The notes under the pieces: generated by a model
The model's input: the letters and a program-made list of their open reading frames with translations, nothing else
What the model was told of the DNA's origin: nothing
The model's database searches: none
Program-made: the position numbers and the translations under genes
Assembly: GCF_000769405.2 (NCBI RefSeq)
Contig: NZ_CP053443.1
Location: forward strand, 62,001 to 126,000
Length of the DNA stretch: 64,000 nucleotides
Source of the DNA: Rhizobium brockwellii
GTDB lineage: Bacteria > Pseudomonadota > Alphaproteobacteria > Rhizobiales > Rhizobiaceae
Direction: 5' to 3'
Shown: positions 1 to 6,442 of the stretch, in pieces
Numbering within the stretch: the stretch's first letter is position 1
Layout: the number at the start of each line of letters is the position of its first letter

Positions 1-896
1 ATCTTCGAAGGACGCGTGGCGGCGGCCTTCTCGACCATCGCTGTGACTTCGGCGCGGCGGGCGCCCGAAAGCGGCAGGCGCGGCATGCGAACGCGTTCTG
101 AGCCGCGGCCCATGATCTGCTCGGCGAGCTTGATCGACTGCACGAGGTCGTGCTCGGCATCGAGATGCAGCAGCGGCATGAACCAGCGATAGATCTTGCG
201 GGCTTCTTCCCAGTCGCCGCGTTCGGCGGCGGCAACGAGTTGCACGGATTCCTGCGGGAAGGCGCTGGTCAGGCCGGAGACCCAGCCCTTGGCGCCGAGC
301 ATTAGGCCTTCAAGCGCCACATCGTCGAGACCTGCGAAGATATCGAAACGATCGCCGAATTCATTGATGAGATCGGTGAAGCGGCGCGGATCCGGCGCAC
401 TTTCCTTGACCGCCTTGATGTTCGGCACGTCGGCAAGCACCTTCAGCACATCGGCGCCGATATTGACGCGGTAGGCCGGCGGGTTGTTGTAGAGCATGAT
501 CGGTAGCGAGGTCGCTTCGGCGACGGTGCGGAAATGTGCAATCAGCTCTTCGGGCTTCGGCACATAAACCATGGCCGGCAGCAGCATCAGTCCGTCGGCG
601 CCGAGTTTTTCGGCGTCGCGTGCATAGGCGACGGCACGGCGCGTGTCGAATTCGGACACGCCGGTGACCACGGGAACACGGCCGTTGACGACCTCGACGG
701 CCGCTTTCAGGATCGTGCGCTTCTCCTCGGGGTCTAGCGAATTGTTTTCGCCGCATGTGCCCATGACGATCAGTCCGTTGACGCCATCGTTTACAAGCGC
801 GTCCTGGACGCGCTGGGTCGAGGGCAAATCAACGGAAAGATCTTCGTTGAACTGTGTCGTTACGGCGGGAAATACGCCCTTCCATCCTGTGGTCAT
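1..896 (-). CDS. Dihydrodipicolinate synthase (DapA) family lyase/synthase, 3' end cut by window edge
   Basis: The translation from ATG 896 gives about 298 residues and is still open at the window edge; family members are about 290-310 residues, so only a few C-terminal residues are missing. Visible DapA-family signs are a GTCGE substrate-carboxylate loop near residue 47, a MLYNNPPAYR segment carrying the catalytic Tyr, and the Schiff-base Lys in NIKAVKES. The family are class I aldolases that join or cleave pyruvate or related 2-oxoacids with an aldehyde. The substrate cannot be read from sequence; many rhizobial paralogues act on sugar acids or hydroxyproline intermediates rather than making lysine. 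A divergent GntR regulator begins 150 bp away and probably controls it, which favours a catabolic role. Confidence 0.88.
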   Translation of the reverse strand, partial: MTTGWKGVFPAVTTQFNEDLSVDLPSTQRVQDALVNDGVNGLIVMGTCGENNSLDPEEKRTILKAAVEVVNGRVPVVTGVSEFDTRRAVAYARDAEKLGADGLMLLPAMVYVPKPEELIAHFRTVAEATSLPIMLYNNPPAYRVNIGADVLKVLADVPNIKAVKESAPDPRRFTDLINEFGDRFDIFAGLDDVALEGLMLGAKGWVSGLTSAFPQESVQLVAAAERGDWEEARKIYRWFMPLLHLDAEHDLVQSIKLAEQIMGRGSERVRMPRLPLSGARRAEVTAMVEKAAATRPSK

Positions 897-920
897 TGAT
901 CAAGCCTCGTTGAAACTGGT

Positions 921-944
921 TGAGTTATATACAAACTGTCGACA
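921..944. promoter_or_regulatory. Divergent control region with TGTCGACA palindrome
   Basis: The 150 bp between the DapA-family gene and the GntR gene is AT-richer than its surroundings. It contains an 8-bp perfect palindrome TGTCGACA at 937-944 next to a TTATATACAA stretch at 925-934. Position and symmetry suit an operator for the adjacent GntR protein. No binding site is proven by sequence alone. Confidence 0.35.
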
Positions 945-1046
945 AGATTCAATGATGTGAGCTTACAAATTTGAGGCCCCCGAAGACCGACATTGCGAGA
1001 ATCGGCCGAAACGAAATACAAGGCTCTAACGAAAGAGGTCGGACGA

Positions 1047-1751
1047 ATGCGGAACGACGCGGAAAATGTGCGGGTGCGCGGCTCTGGCACGCAGAGCGTC
1101 TATGTGACGCTCAGGCAGGAAATCCTGTCGATGGCGCTGGAACCCGGCAGTCCGCTCGACGAGGTGCGGCTGTCGGAGCGTTTCCGGATGTCGCGGACTC
1201 CCATTCGCGAGGCGCTGTTGCGGCTCGCCGCCGACGGGCTGGTCACGACGCTGCCGAACAGGAATACGATCGTCGCGACGATCGATTTCGCGAGCCTGCC
1301 CACCTATTTCGAAGCGCTGACGCTGATGTACCGGGTGACGACCCGCGGCGCGGCGCAACGGCGCAACGGCGAGATCATGAAGACCGTTCGCCGGCATCAG
1401 AAGGACTTCGCCGATGCCGTTGCCGCGCGCGACGCCTATGCGATGATCGAAGCGAACCGCGAATTTCACGTCGCGATCGCCGAGCTTGCCGGCAACTCCT
1501 ATTACACGGCCTTCTTCGCCAGGCTGCTCGACGAGGGCCGCCGCATCCTGCGCCTTTACTACTCGACATTCGACGACCGCCTGCCGCGCCAGTATGTCGA
1601 CGAACACGAGGAGATCATCGCCGCGATCGAGGCCGGTGACGTCGAGCGTGCAGACCGGCTGGCGATCGCCCACGCTGGGCAGATCGTTCGCCAGATCCAG
1701 GAATATATCGCCCGCGATCTGGACCGGCCGGTAGCGATCAGCCTGTCCTGA
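1047..1751 (+). CDS. GntR-family transcriptional regulator, FadR/FCD type
   Basis: This 234-residue protein has an N-terminal winged helix (sequence around RMSRTPIREALLRL is the recognition-helix signature of GntR proteins) followed by an all-helical FCD ligand domain with the metal/ligand residues in EANREFHVAIAELAGN. The start at 1047 was chosen because AAAGAGG lies about 8 nt upstream; an in-frame ATG at 993 would add 18 residues without a clear ribosome site. It is divergent from the DapA-family gene and is the likely repressor of that catabolic unit, with the substrate or an intermediate as inducer. It runs convergent with the next gene, leaving only 29 bp between stops. Confidence 0.88.
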   Translation: MRNDAENVRVRGSGTQSVYVTLRQEILSMALEPGSPLDEVRLSERFRMSRTPIREALLRLAADGLVTTLPNRNTIVATIDFASLPTYFEALTLMYRVTTRGAAQRRNGEIMKTVRRHQKDFADAVAARDAYAMIEANREFHVAIAELAGNSYYTAFFARLLDEGRRILRLYYSTFDDRLPRQYVDEHEEIIAAIEAGDVERADRLAIAHAGQIVRQIQEYIARDLDRPVAISLS

Positions 1752-1780
1752 TGCGACGAGAGCAATGAACCATTCGAGCC

Positions 1781-3079
1781 TCAGGAGGCGAGGGGGCCGC
1801 CCTGCTCCTTGACCAATGTCATCAGCCTGCGCAGGACAGCCGTCGATTGGCGAACACCGTCGTGCTCGAATTCGTTGGTCACCCATGCCTGCAGGTTGGC
1901 GACATGTCGCGCAGTTTCGAGCGACAGCCCGGCATCGACATACATGTCGTCATGATAGATGACGGCGGCGACCGGCACCTCGTTTGCGGCGAGACGTGCC
2001 GGAGCATAGAGCGGCACGTAGCGCTCATGCGTGGCCAGCGCCTCGACACCCGCCCTGAAGGCCCTGAGCGAGTGAATTTCCTCGAACATCCAAGGAAACA
2101 TCATCTCCCCCGTCAACAGCAGCGGCCGCCGGTCGTCGGCAAAGGCCGGATGCTCGGCGCGGATGCGTTCGGCCGCCCAGGCAGTCGGCGTCCCGGCCTG
2201 GCCATAGATGCTTTCCTGCAGAACGGCGAAGAGCGGATTGTCGTCATAGGAGGTCAGCGACATCACCGACGCGAGGAAGCGATCGGAGAGACGGTCTTCG
2301 TTGGGACCGGAGAAAGCCTCATCGACCAGCCAATGGATGTTCTCGTAACCCGGCGCCATGCCGAAATCGATGCCGATTGTCTGAAAGCGGCGAACGGAGA
2401 GGCGATCGCCATCGGGCAGCCGCACCTCGTTGGCCTCGATATAGTCGGCGATCCGGCCGATGCGCTCGGCATCCCCGGGGTAGCGGCGGTAATAGGCGGC
2501 GTTCTTTTCGGTGACGCGCGGGTAGGTGCGCCGATAGACATCATCGGCCGTCGCCCCAAGGCCGGCAAGGCCGCCGGTGACATAACAGGCGGAAAGTCCC
2601 TCCGGCGCCTTCGAGAGATAGGTAAGTGTCAGGAAGCCGCCATAGCTCTGGCCAAGCGTTTGCCAGCGCCCGCCGCCGAAGACGGTTTTCCTCAGATGTT
2701 CGCAATCGGCAACGATGCTGTCGGCGCGAAAGAGAGTGAGATAGTCGGCTGCGGCCCTGCCGTCGGCAAAACGCTCCATCGTCGCACTTTCGATCCGGCT
2801 GCTGCGCCCGGTGCCGCGCTGGTCGATCAGGATAACGCGGTGCGTCTTTAGGGCTTCGGCAAGCCAGGGCGGCCCGCCATTGCTCGGCCGCGGCGATTTT
2901 CCGCCAGGGCCGCCTTGAAGGAAAGCCAGCAACGGCAGTGTTTCGCGACGGCGGGCGGGATCGCATACTTCGCGTGCGAAAACCCGGATCGTCTCTCCCT
3001 CCGGCTTCGACCAATCAAGGGGAACGTCGACCATATGATCGCGTATCAACATGCCCGGTATGGTATATTCCACCGCCAT
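1781..3079 (-). CDS. Alpha/beta hydrolase, prolyl aminopeptidase-like (peptidase family S33)
   Basis: A 432-residue alpha/beta hydrolase. Visible motifs from the N-terminus are the oxyanion-hole segment LQGGPGG (residues 54-60), IDQRGTGRS (85-93) and the nucleophile elbow GQSYGG with Ser145. Together these are typical of proline iminopeptidases, which remove N-terminal Pro from short peptides in the cytoplasm. No signal peptide is seen. The start at 3079 is preferred because GAGGAG sits 6 nt upstream; an upstream in-frame ATG at 3100 lacks a good site. It is divergently transcribed from an M24-family Xaa-Pro-type peptidase with 122 bp between starts, which supports a shared role in breaking down proline-containing peptides. 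Other S33 substrates, such as amides or esters, remain possible. Confidence 0.82.
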   Translation of the reverse strand: MAVEYTIPGMLIRDHMVDVPLDWSKPEGETIRVFAREVCDPARRRETLPLLAFLQGGPGGKSPRPSNGGPPWLAEALKTHRVILIDQRGTGRSSRIESATMERFADGRAAADYLTLFRADSIVADCEHLRKTVFGGGRWQTLGQSYGGFLTLTYLSKAPEGLSACYVTGGLAGLGATADDVYRRTYPRVTEKNAAYYRRYPGDAERIGRIADYIEANEVRLPDGDRLSVRRFQTIGIDFGMAPGYENIHWLVDEAFSGPNEDRLSDRFLASVMSLTSYDDNPLFAVLQESIYGQAGTPTAWAAERIRAEHPAFADDRRPLLLTGEMMFPWMFEEIHSLRAFRAGVEALATHERYVPLYAPARLAANEVPVAAVIYHDDMYVDAGLSLETARHVANLQAWVTNEFEHDGVRQSTAVLRRLMTLVKEQGGPLAS

Positions 3080-3201
3080 CGCCATCTCCTCATTTTTCAT
3101 GTCGACATATTGCCTACAGCGGCATTAGTGTCGGTTCAAGATCCTGGCTGCAAGGCGAGGGCTTCATCGATCCGGAAGCGCAGGAAAAGCAGGAAAACAA
3201 C

Positions 3202-4344
3202 ATGTCATGGCAGCATACGGTACCCCGCATAACTGAGGACGAACGGCAGGACCGCCTCGCCAGGCTTCGCAAAATGATCGAAGCCGAAGGATTGGCTGCT
3301 GTGCTTCTTGGACCGACCGAAAGCCTGCATTACTTCACGGGGCTGGTCTGGCATCCGAGCGAGAGGTTCCTCGGCGCGCTCGTCACGCCCGCGACGATTT
3401 CCTACATCGTTCCGGGGTTCGAGCACAGCCGTGTCGAAACGCTGCCGCATCTGCCGGGGGAAATCCTGGTCTGGGAAGAGGAGGAGAGCAGCGCCGCTCT
3501 CATCGCCCGCCTTGTTGCCCAGGGCGGCAGACTTGCCCTTGACGATGGTTTGCCGCTTTTCTTCTATCATGCATTGGCCGCGGAGATGGGCGCGGCGAGG
3601 CTTGCCGATGGCGGGCGGCTGATCCGCGACCTGCGTTGCATCAAATCGGCCGCGGAGATTGCCCTCATTCAGTATGCGATGGACCTGACGCTTGACGTCC
3701 ACAGGCAAGTGCATGGGCTTTTGAAGCCGGGCATCAAATCATCCGAGGTGGTCGATTTCATCGACCGGCAGCATCGCCAGGCCGGCGCCGATGCCGGCTC
3801 GACATTCTGCATCGTCTCCTTCGGTGCGGCGACCTCGCTTCCGCATGGCGCCGACGGCGATCAGGTCCTTGGTCGCGACGACGTCATTCTCGTCGATACC
3901 GGCTGCCGGATCGACGGTTATCATTCCGATATCACCAGGACCTATATGCTGGAGGGCGGCAACAGCGCGTTCGAACGGGCCTGGTGGATCGAGCGCGAGG
4001 CGCAACAGGCCGTCTTCGACGCAGCCCGGATCGGCGCCGCCTGCTCGAGCCTCGACGATGCGGCCCGCAAGGTGCTTGCCAAACACTCCCTCGGCCCCGA
4101 CTATCGCCTGCCAGGTTTGCCGCATCGCGCCGGTCATGGCCTCGGGCTCGAGATTCATGAGGAACCCTACATCGTTCGCGGCAACGACGCGCCGCTTGCC
4201 GCCGGCATGTGTTTTTCCAACGAACCGATGATCGTCTTCCCCGGGAAATTCGGGATCCGTCTCGAAGACCATATGTACATGACCGCCGAGGGACCATGCT
4301 GGCTGACCAATCCGGCGGCGGGACCGACCGAGCCATTCTCCTGA
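3202..4344 (+). CDS. Xaa-Pro peptidase / creatinase-fold metallopeptidase (family M24)
   Basis: 380 residues with an N-terminal creatinase-like domain (about 15-140) and a C-terminal pita-bread catalytic domain. All five dinuclear-metal ligands of M24 peptidases can be placed: Asp232, Asp243, His312 (in HRAGHGLG), Glu341 (SNEPM) and Glu355 (RLED). It should therefore be an active metal-dependent Xaa-Pro dipeptidase or aminopeptidase P relative. The open frame extends upstream to 2938, but the ATG at 3202 follows a purine-rich CAGGAAAACAAC and begins the conserved N-terminal domain. It is divergent from the prolyl aminopeptidase-like gene. The precise substrate (Xaa-Pro dipeptide or a related amide) is inferred only from family membership. 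Confidence 0.87.
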   Translation: MSWQHTVPRITEDERQDRLARLRKMIEAEGLAAVLLGPTESLHYFTGLVWHPSERFLGALVTPATISYIVPGFEHSRVETLPHLPGEILVWEEEESSAALIARLVAQGGRLALDDGLPLFFYHALAAEMGAARLADGGRLIRDLRCIKSAAEIALIQYAMDLTLDVHRQVHGLLKPGIKSSEVVDFIDRQHRQAGADAGSTFCIVSFGAATSLPHGADGDQVLGRDDVILVDTGCRIDGYHSDITRTYMLEGGNSAFERAWWIEREAQQAVFDAARIGAACSSLDDAARKVLAKHSLGPDYRLPGLPHRAGHGLGLEIHEEPYIVRGNDAPLAAGMCFSNEPMIVFPGKFGIRLEDHMYMTAEGPCWLTNPAAGPTEPFS

Positions 4345-4719
4345 GCGACACCATCTCCTCCCCGCTCAGGCAGCGCCGGTTTTCAAGTGGCTGTCAGGTT
4401 GGGCAAAAATACCTCGTAAAACAGCGCAGCATGTGCCCTCCACTGGTCTGGAGAAGCTAAATTGCCGGTAGAAATGGCGCTCGCCACCTCGACCGACCGC
4501 TGGCGATCAGCATAACCTGAAGCGGCCGGATTCAAGAGTCGAAGGCTACCCCAGCCCGGCCGTTGGCGATGGGGCGGTCGGTTCTCGCGGCATCGGACAT
4601 ATCGACCGGACCGAGGGTTGCCGGTAATTCGATCTGTAAAGTATTACTTCGCAAACGTTACTTGCTTTCTGGCGTGGTAAAAGGTTGACTATGGTTAACC
4701 CTATAGTCTCGAGGATAGG
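4340..4719. other. Intergenic region with CTGAGCG/CGCTCAG inverted repeat
   Basis: The 375 bp between the M24 peptidase and the membrane-protein gene shows no convincing coding signal on either strand. It opens with an inverted repeat, CCTGAGCG at 4340-4347 and CGCTCAGG at 4363-4370, overlapping the peptidase stop, followed by a short T-run at 4381-4384; this may be a weak terminator. The last 60 bp are AT-rich and presumably carry the promoter of the next gene. Confidence 0.4.
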
Positions 4720-5463
4720 ATGATGGATTTGTTCAGAAAGGAGGGGAATGACCACGCTCAACTGCAGAAAATGACACTGACTGGCAGATATAGAAATATA
4801 GCGGCAATGCTTTCGATAGCAGTGGTTGCCCTGTCTATATTCTTGATATCTATTGGCACTTTAATTGAATTTTTTCAACCTGAGTTTTTGTCAAACGTCA
4901 TTCTCGACGACGTCCCTTTGCACTACATCGCCTGGTTCATGATTACCTTCGGGATCACGATCGCGGTCATCAACGTGATTTTGGCGGCAAGGCGGGAGAT
5001 CGAGCAGGAGGCGGCCGAAAGCATGCTTCCATCGGACGCAGCCGAGATCAAAAGGCAGGCTTTGCGTGACCTTCGAATACATCGAAACGGCTATGCGCGC
5101 TCCTCCAAGGTTAATCAATATCTCTGGAATTTTCTCACATTGGGGATCATCGTTTTGAGCGGTCTCTCATCGTTGTTTTCCGCCCATGGCCCGGTTGTCC
5201 CCAATTGGTTGCCAATGACCGCTTCCGCGCTCGTGGCACTTTTCGGCGTGATAATGGTTCAATTTCGCGTCAGGGATGTCTGGCAATTGAGAGAGCAGGG
5301 AAGGATTGAAGCGGAGGTGCTCGTCGCCGATGCTCACCTCATCGAGACAACAGACAATCTTGCAACGCTCAAACAGGCAGCGGCCCTCAGAAGGCGTGCC
5401 CATGCGCTCGAGATGAAACAACTCAACCAACTCTTCGTGGAAACCACCGAAGCCAATCCGTAG
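4720..5463 (+). CDS. Small multi-pass membrane protein, SLATT/DUF4231-like C-terminal half
   Basis: 247 residues with four predicted membrane helices at about 30-50, 66-89, 134-152 and 165-184, arranged as two hairpins joined by a charged helical linker, and a long charged C-terminal helix. The second hairpin plus the tail (VWQLREQGRIEAE) resembles the two-helix SLATT/DUF4231 membrane domain, in which the helices are followed by a W-x-x-x-R-x-x-x-E-x-x-x-E stretch. That likeness is by eye. SLATT domains are often effectors of nucleotide-signalling defence systems, but no partner nucleotidyltransferase or SLOG gene lies beside it, so no function is claimed. The codon use is less GC-rich than in its neighbours, hinting at separate ancestry. 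Starts at 4720 and 4723 are equally possible. Confidence 0.6.
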   Translation: MMDLFRKEGNDHAQLQKMTLTGRYRNIAAMLSIAVVALSIFLISIGTLIEFFQPEFLSNVILDDVPLHYIAWFMITFGITIAVINVILAARREIEQEAAESMLPSDAAEIKRQALRDLRIHRNGYARSSKVNQYLWNFLTLGIIVLSGLSSLFSAHGPVVPNWLPMTASALVALFGVIMVQFRVRDVWQLREQGRIEAEVLVADAHLIETTDNLATLKQAAALRRRAHALEMKQLNQLFVETTEANP

Positions 5464-5502
5464 CCACTGTCGGCGTATGGCGGGGCCGACGGAGCCGTTT
5501 AT

Positions 5503-5529
5503 CTGAGCGGGCATGCCCCGCCCGCTCAG
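5503..5529. terminator. Strong hairpin downstream of membrane-protein gene
   Basis: Perfect 10-bp inverted repeat CTGAGCGGGC (5503-5512) / GCCCGCTCAG (5520-5529) with a 7-nt loop, 40 nt after the stop codon. There is no T-run, so it may be an intergenic palindrome rather than a classical intrinsic terminator. Its outer arms repeat the CTGAGCG/CGCTCAG sequence seen at 4340-4370 on the other side of the gene. Confidence 0.5.
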
Positions 5530-5565
5530 GCAATCTATCTCAGCTGCGCGATCGTCCGCCGCCCT

Positions 5566-5940
5566 TTAATCCTGAATGCCGGAGGTGCTCCCTGCCTTGA
5601 GCTTGACCTCGATGACCGGGACCACGATCTGAGGCCGGCGCACCGGCAGGACGAATGTCATTTGATCATCGCCGACGGGGAACTGGGTGTTAGCCCACAA
5701 TGTATTGGCGGACGGGCGCAACCAGGTGACCTCGCTGCCATCATGCAGGAATTGCGCATATTCGATCTTGCCTGCCAGCGCATCGAAATGCAGATGGCGA
5801 TAAGGCTAGTTGAAGAGGTGGATATAGAGACGATCGCCATTCTGGGTCAGGCGGCAGTCGGCCGGAGCGGCGAAGTCGGACTGGGTGCAGCCGACGATGC
5901 TGCCCGGTTGAACTGTTCGATCTGTCCGGCAAACGCGCCC
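5566..5940 (-). pseudogene. Decayed GH29 alpha-L-fucosidase, C-terminal remnant
   Basis: Read on the minus strand, this stretch encodes the end of an alpha-L-fucosidase: SIVGCTQSDF, ADCRLTQNGDRLYIHLFN, then PYRHLHFDALAGKIEYAQFL and finally VLPVRRPQIVVPVIEVKLK, with a natural stop at 5568-5566. An in-frame TAG at 5808-5806 stands where the family has Trp (HLFNWPYRH becomes HLFN-stop-PYRH), consistent with a TGG to TAG change. Upstream of about 5905 the reading frame loses similarity and the catalytic domain is not recognisable. The 250 bp beyond it (5941-6199) hold no intact gene. The GH29 assignment rests on remembered family sequence, not on a search. Confidence 0.68.
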
Positions 5941-6199
5941 TGATCACCCGGAGCATCGATCACCCCGTTCCTCCAATTGAAATGTCTTCCAGTAGAGCAT
6001 GACGCTCTATTCGAACGTTTTCTGCGCGGCCTGATTGGATCCTGGGACTTAAGAGAGCAGCAAGCTTCAGCAACCACCGCCAAAGCTCGGCAAATATGAC
6101 TTTTCGCTCCGCGAAGCGGCAATGCAGAATATTTCGATGTGCCTTTGACACACGACACTCCGGATTGAACTGAGGTCGAACTCTAATAGCTGTGTGGAT

Positions 6200-6235
6200 G
6201 TTAAGCGCGGTTAAGGAAGTGTAAAGTTCGGTAAA
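6200..6235 (+). promoter_or_regulatory. Copy B of a 36-bp four-repeat element (putative response-regulator box)
   Basis: One of three ungapped copies of the same 36-bp element. It contains GTTAAG/GTAAAG-type hexamers starting at element positions 1, 11, 22 and 32, a 10-11-10 bp spacing that places all half-sites on one DNA face, as OmpR/PhoB-family regulators need. By comparison with the two copies beside efflux genes, its orientation points toward the minus-strand gene to its left, where only the decayed fucosidase remains. Confidence 0.6.
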
Positions 6236-6238
6236 GGT

Positions 6239-6442
6239 TCATTCTGCGACGCGGGCGAGGTAGGCTGTCGGCAGAGAAGGGGCAGGACGCGCAGGCGGCG
6301 CGAGGCCGCCTGCGGGGGAACACGTCCCGCGGTCTTGTTCCGGGGGAGGGAATTCGACCGAAGAGGTTGCGATGAAGGTCGCCGGGAGTCGCCCGTATCG
6401 GGCGCTGGACCATCTAGCCAATAGTTCATCGAAAGCAGTCAT
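6239..6442 (-). CDS. Possible small ORF translationally coupled to the RND pump
   Basis: A 67-residue reading frame whose ATG (6442) overlaps the TGA of the RND pump gene in an ATGA arrangement, with AGG 6 nt upstream. The product begins MTAFDELLARW and becomes rich in Pro, Ala and Arg, without a recognisable domain or membrane helix. A strong GC hairpin (6290-6314) lies inside it, which argues that the frame may simply be the 3' untranslated region of the efflux operon. The coupling geometry is the only positive evidence. Confidence 0.22.
   Translation of the reverse strand: MTAFDELLARWSSARYGRLPATFIATSSVEFPPPEQDRGTCSPAGGLAPPARPAPSLPTAYLARVAE
6290..6314. terminator. GC-rich hairpin after RND operon
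   Basis: Perfect 10-bp stem CGCAGGCGGC / GCCGCCTGCG with a 5-nt loop, about 125 nt past the end of the pump gene. No T-run follows on the minus strand, so termination strength is uncertain. Confidence 0.4.

Noticed and set aside
993..1046. Upstream start for the GntR regulator
   Set aside because: The ATG at 1047 has a proper ribosome site and gives the usual N-terminal length.
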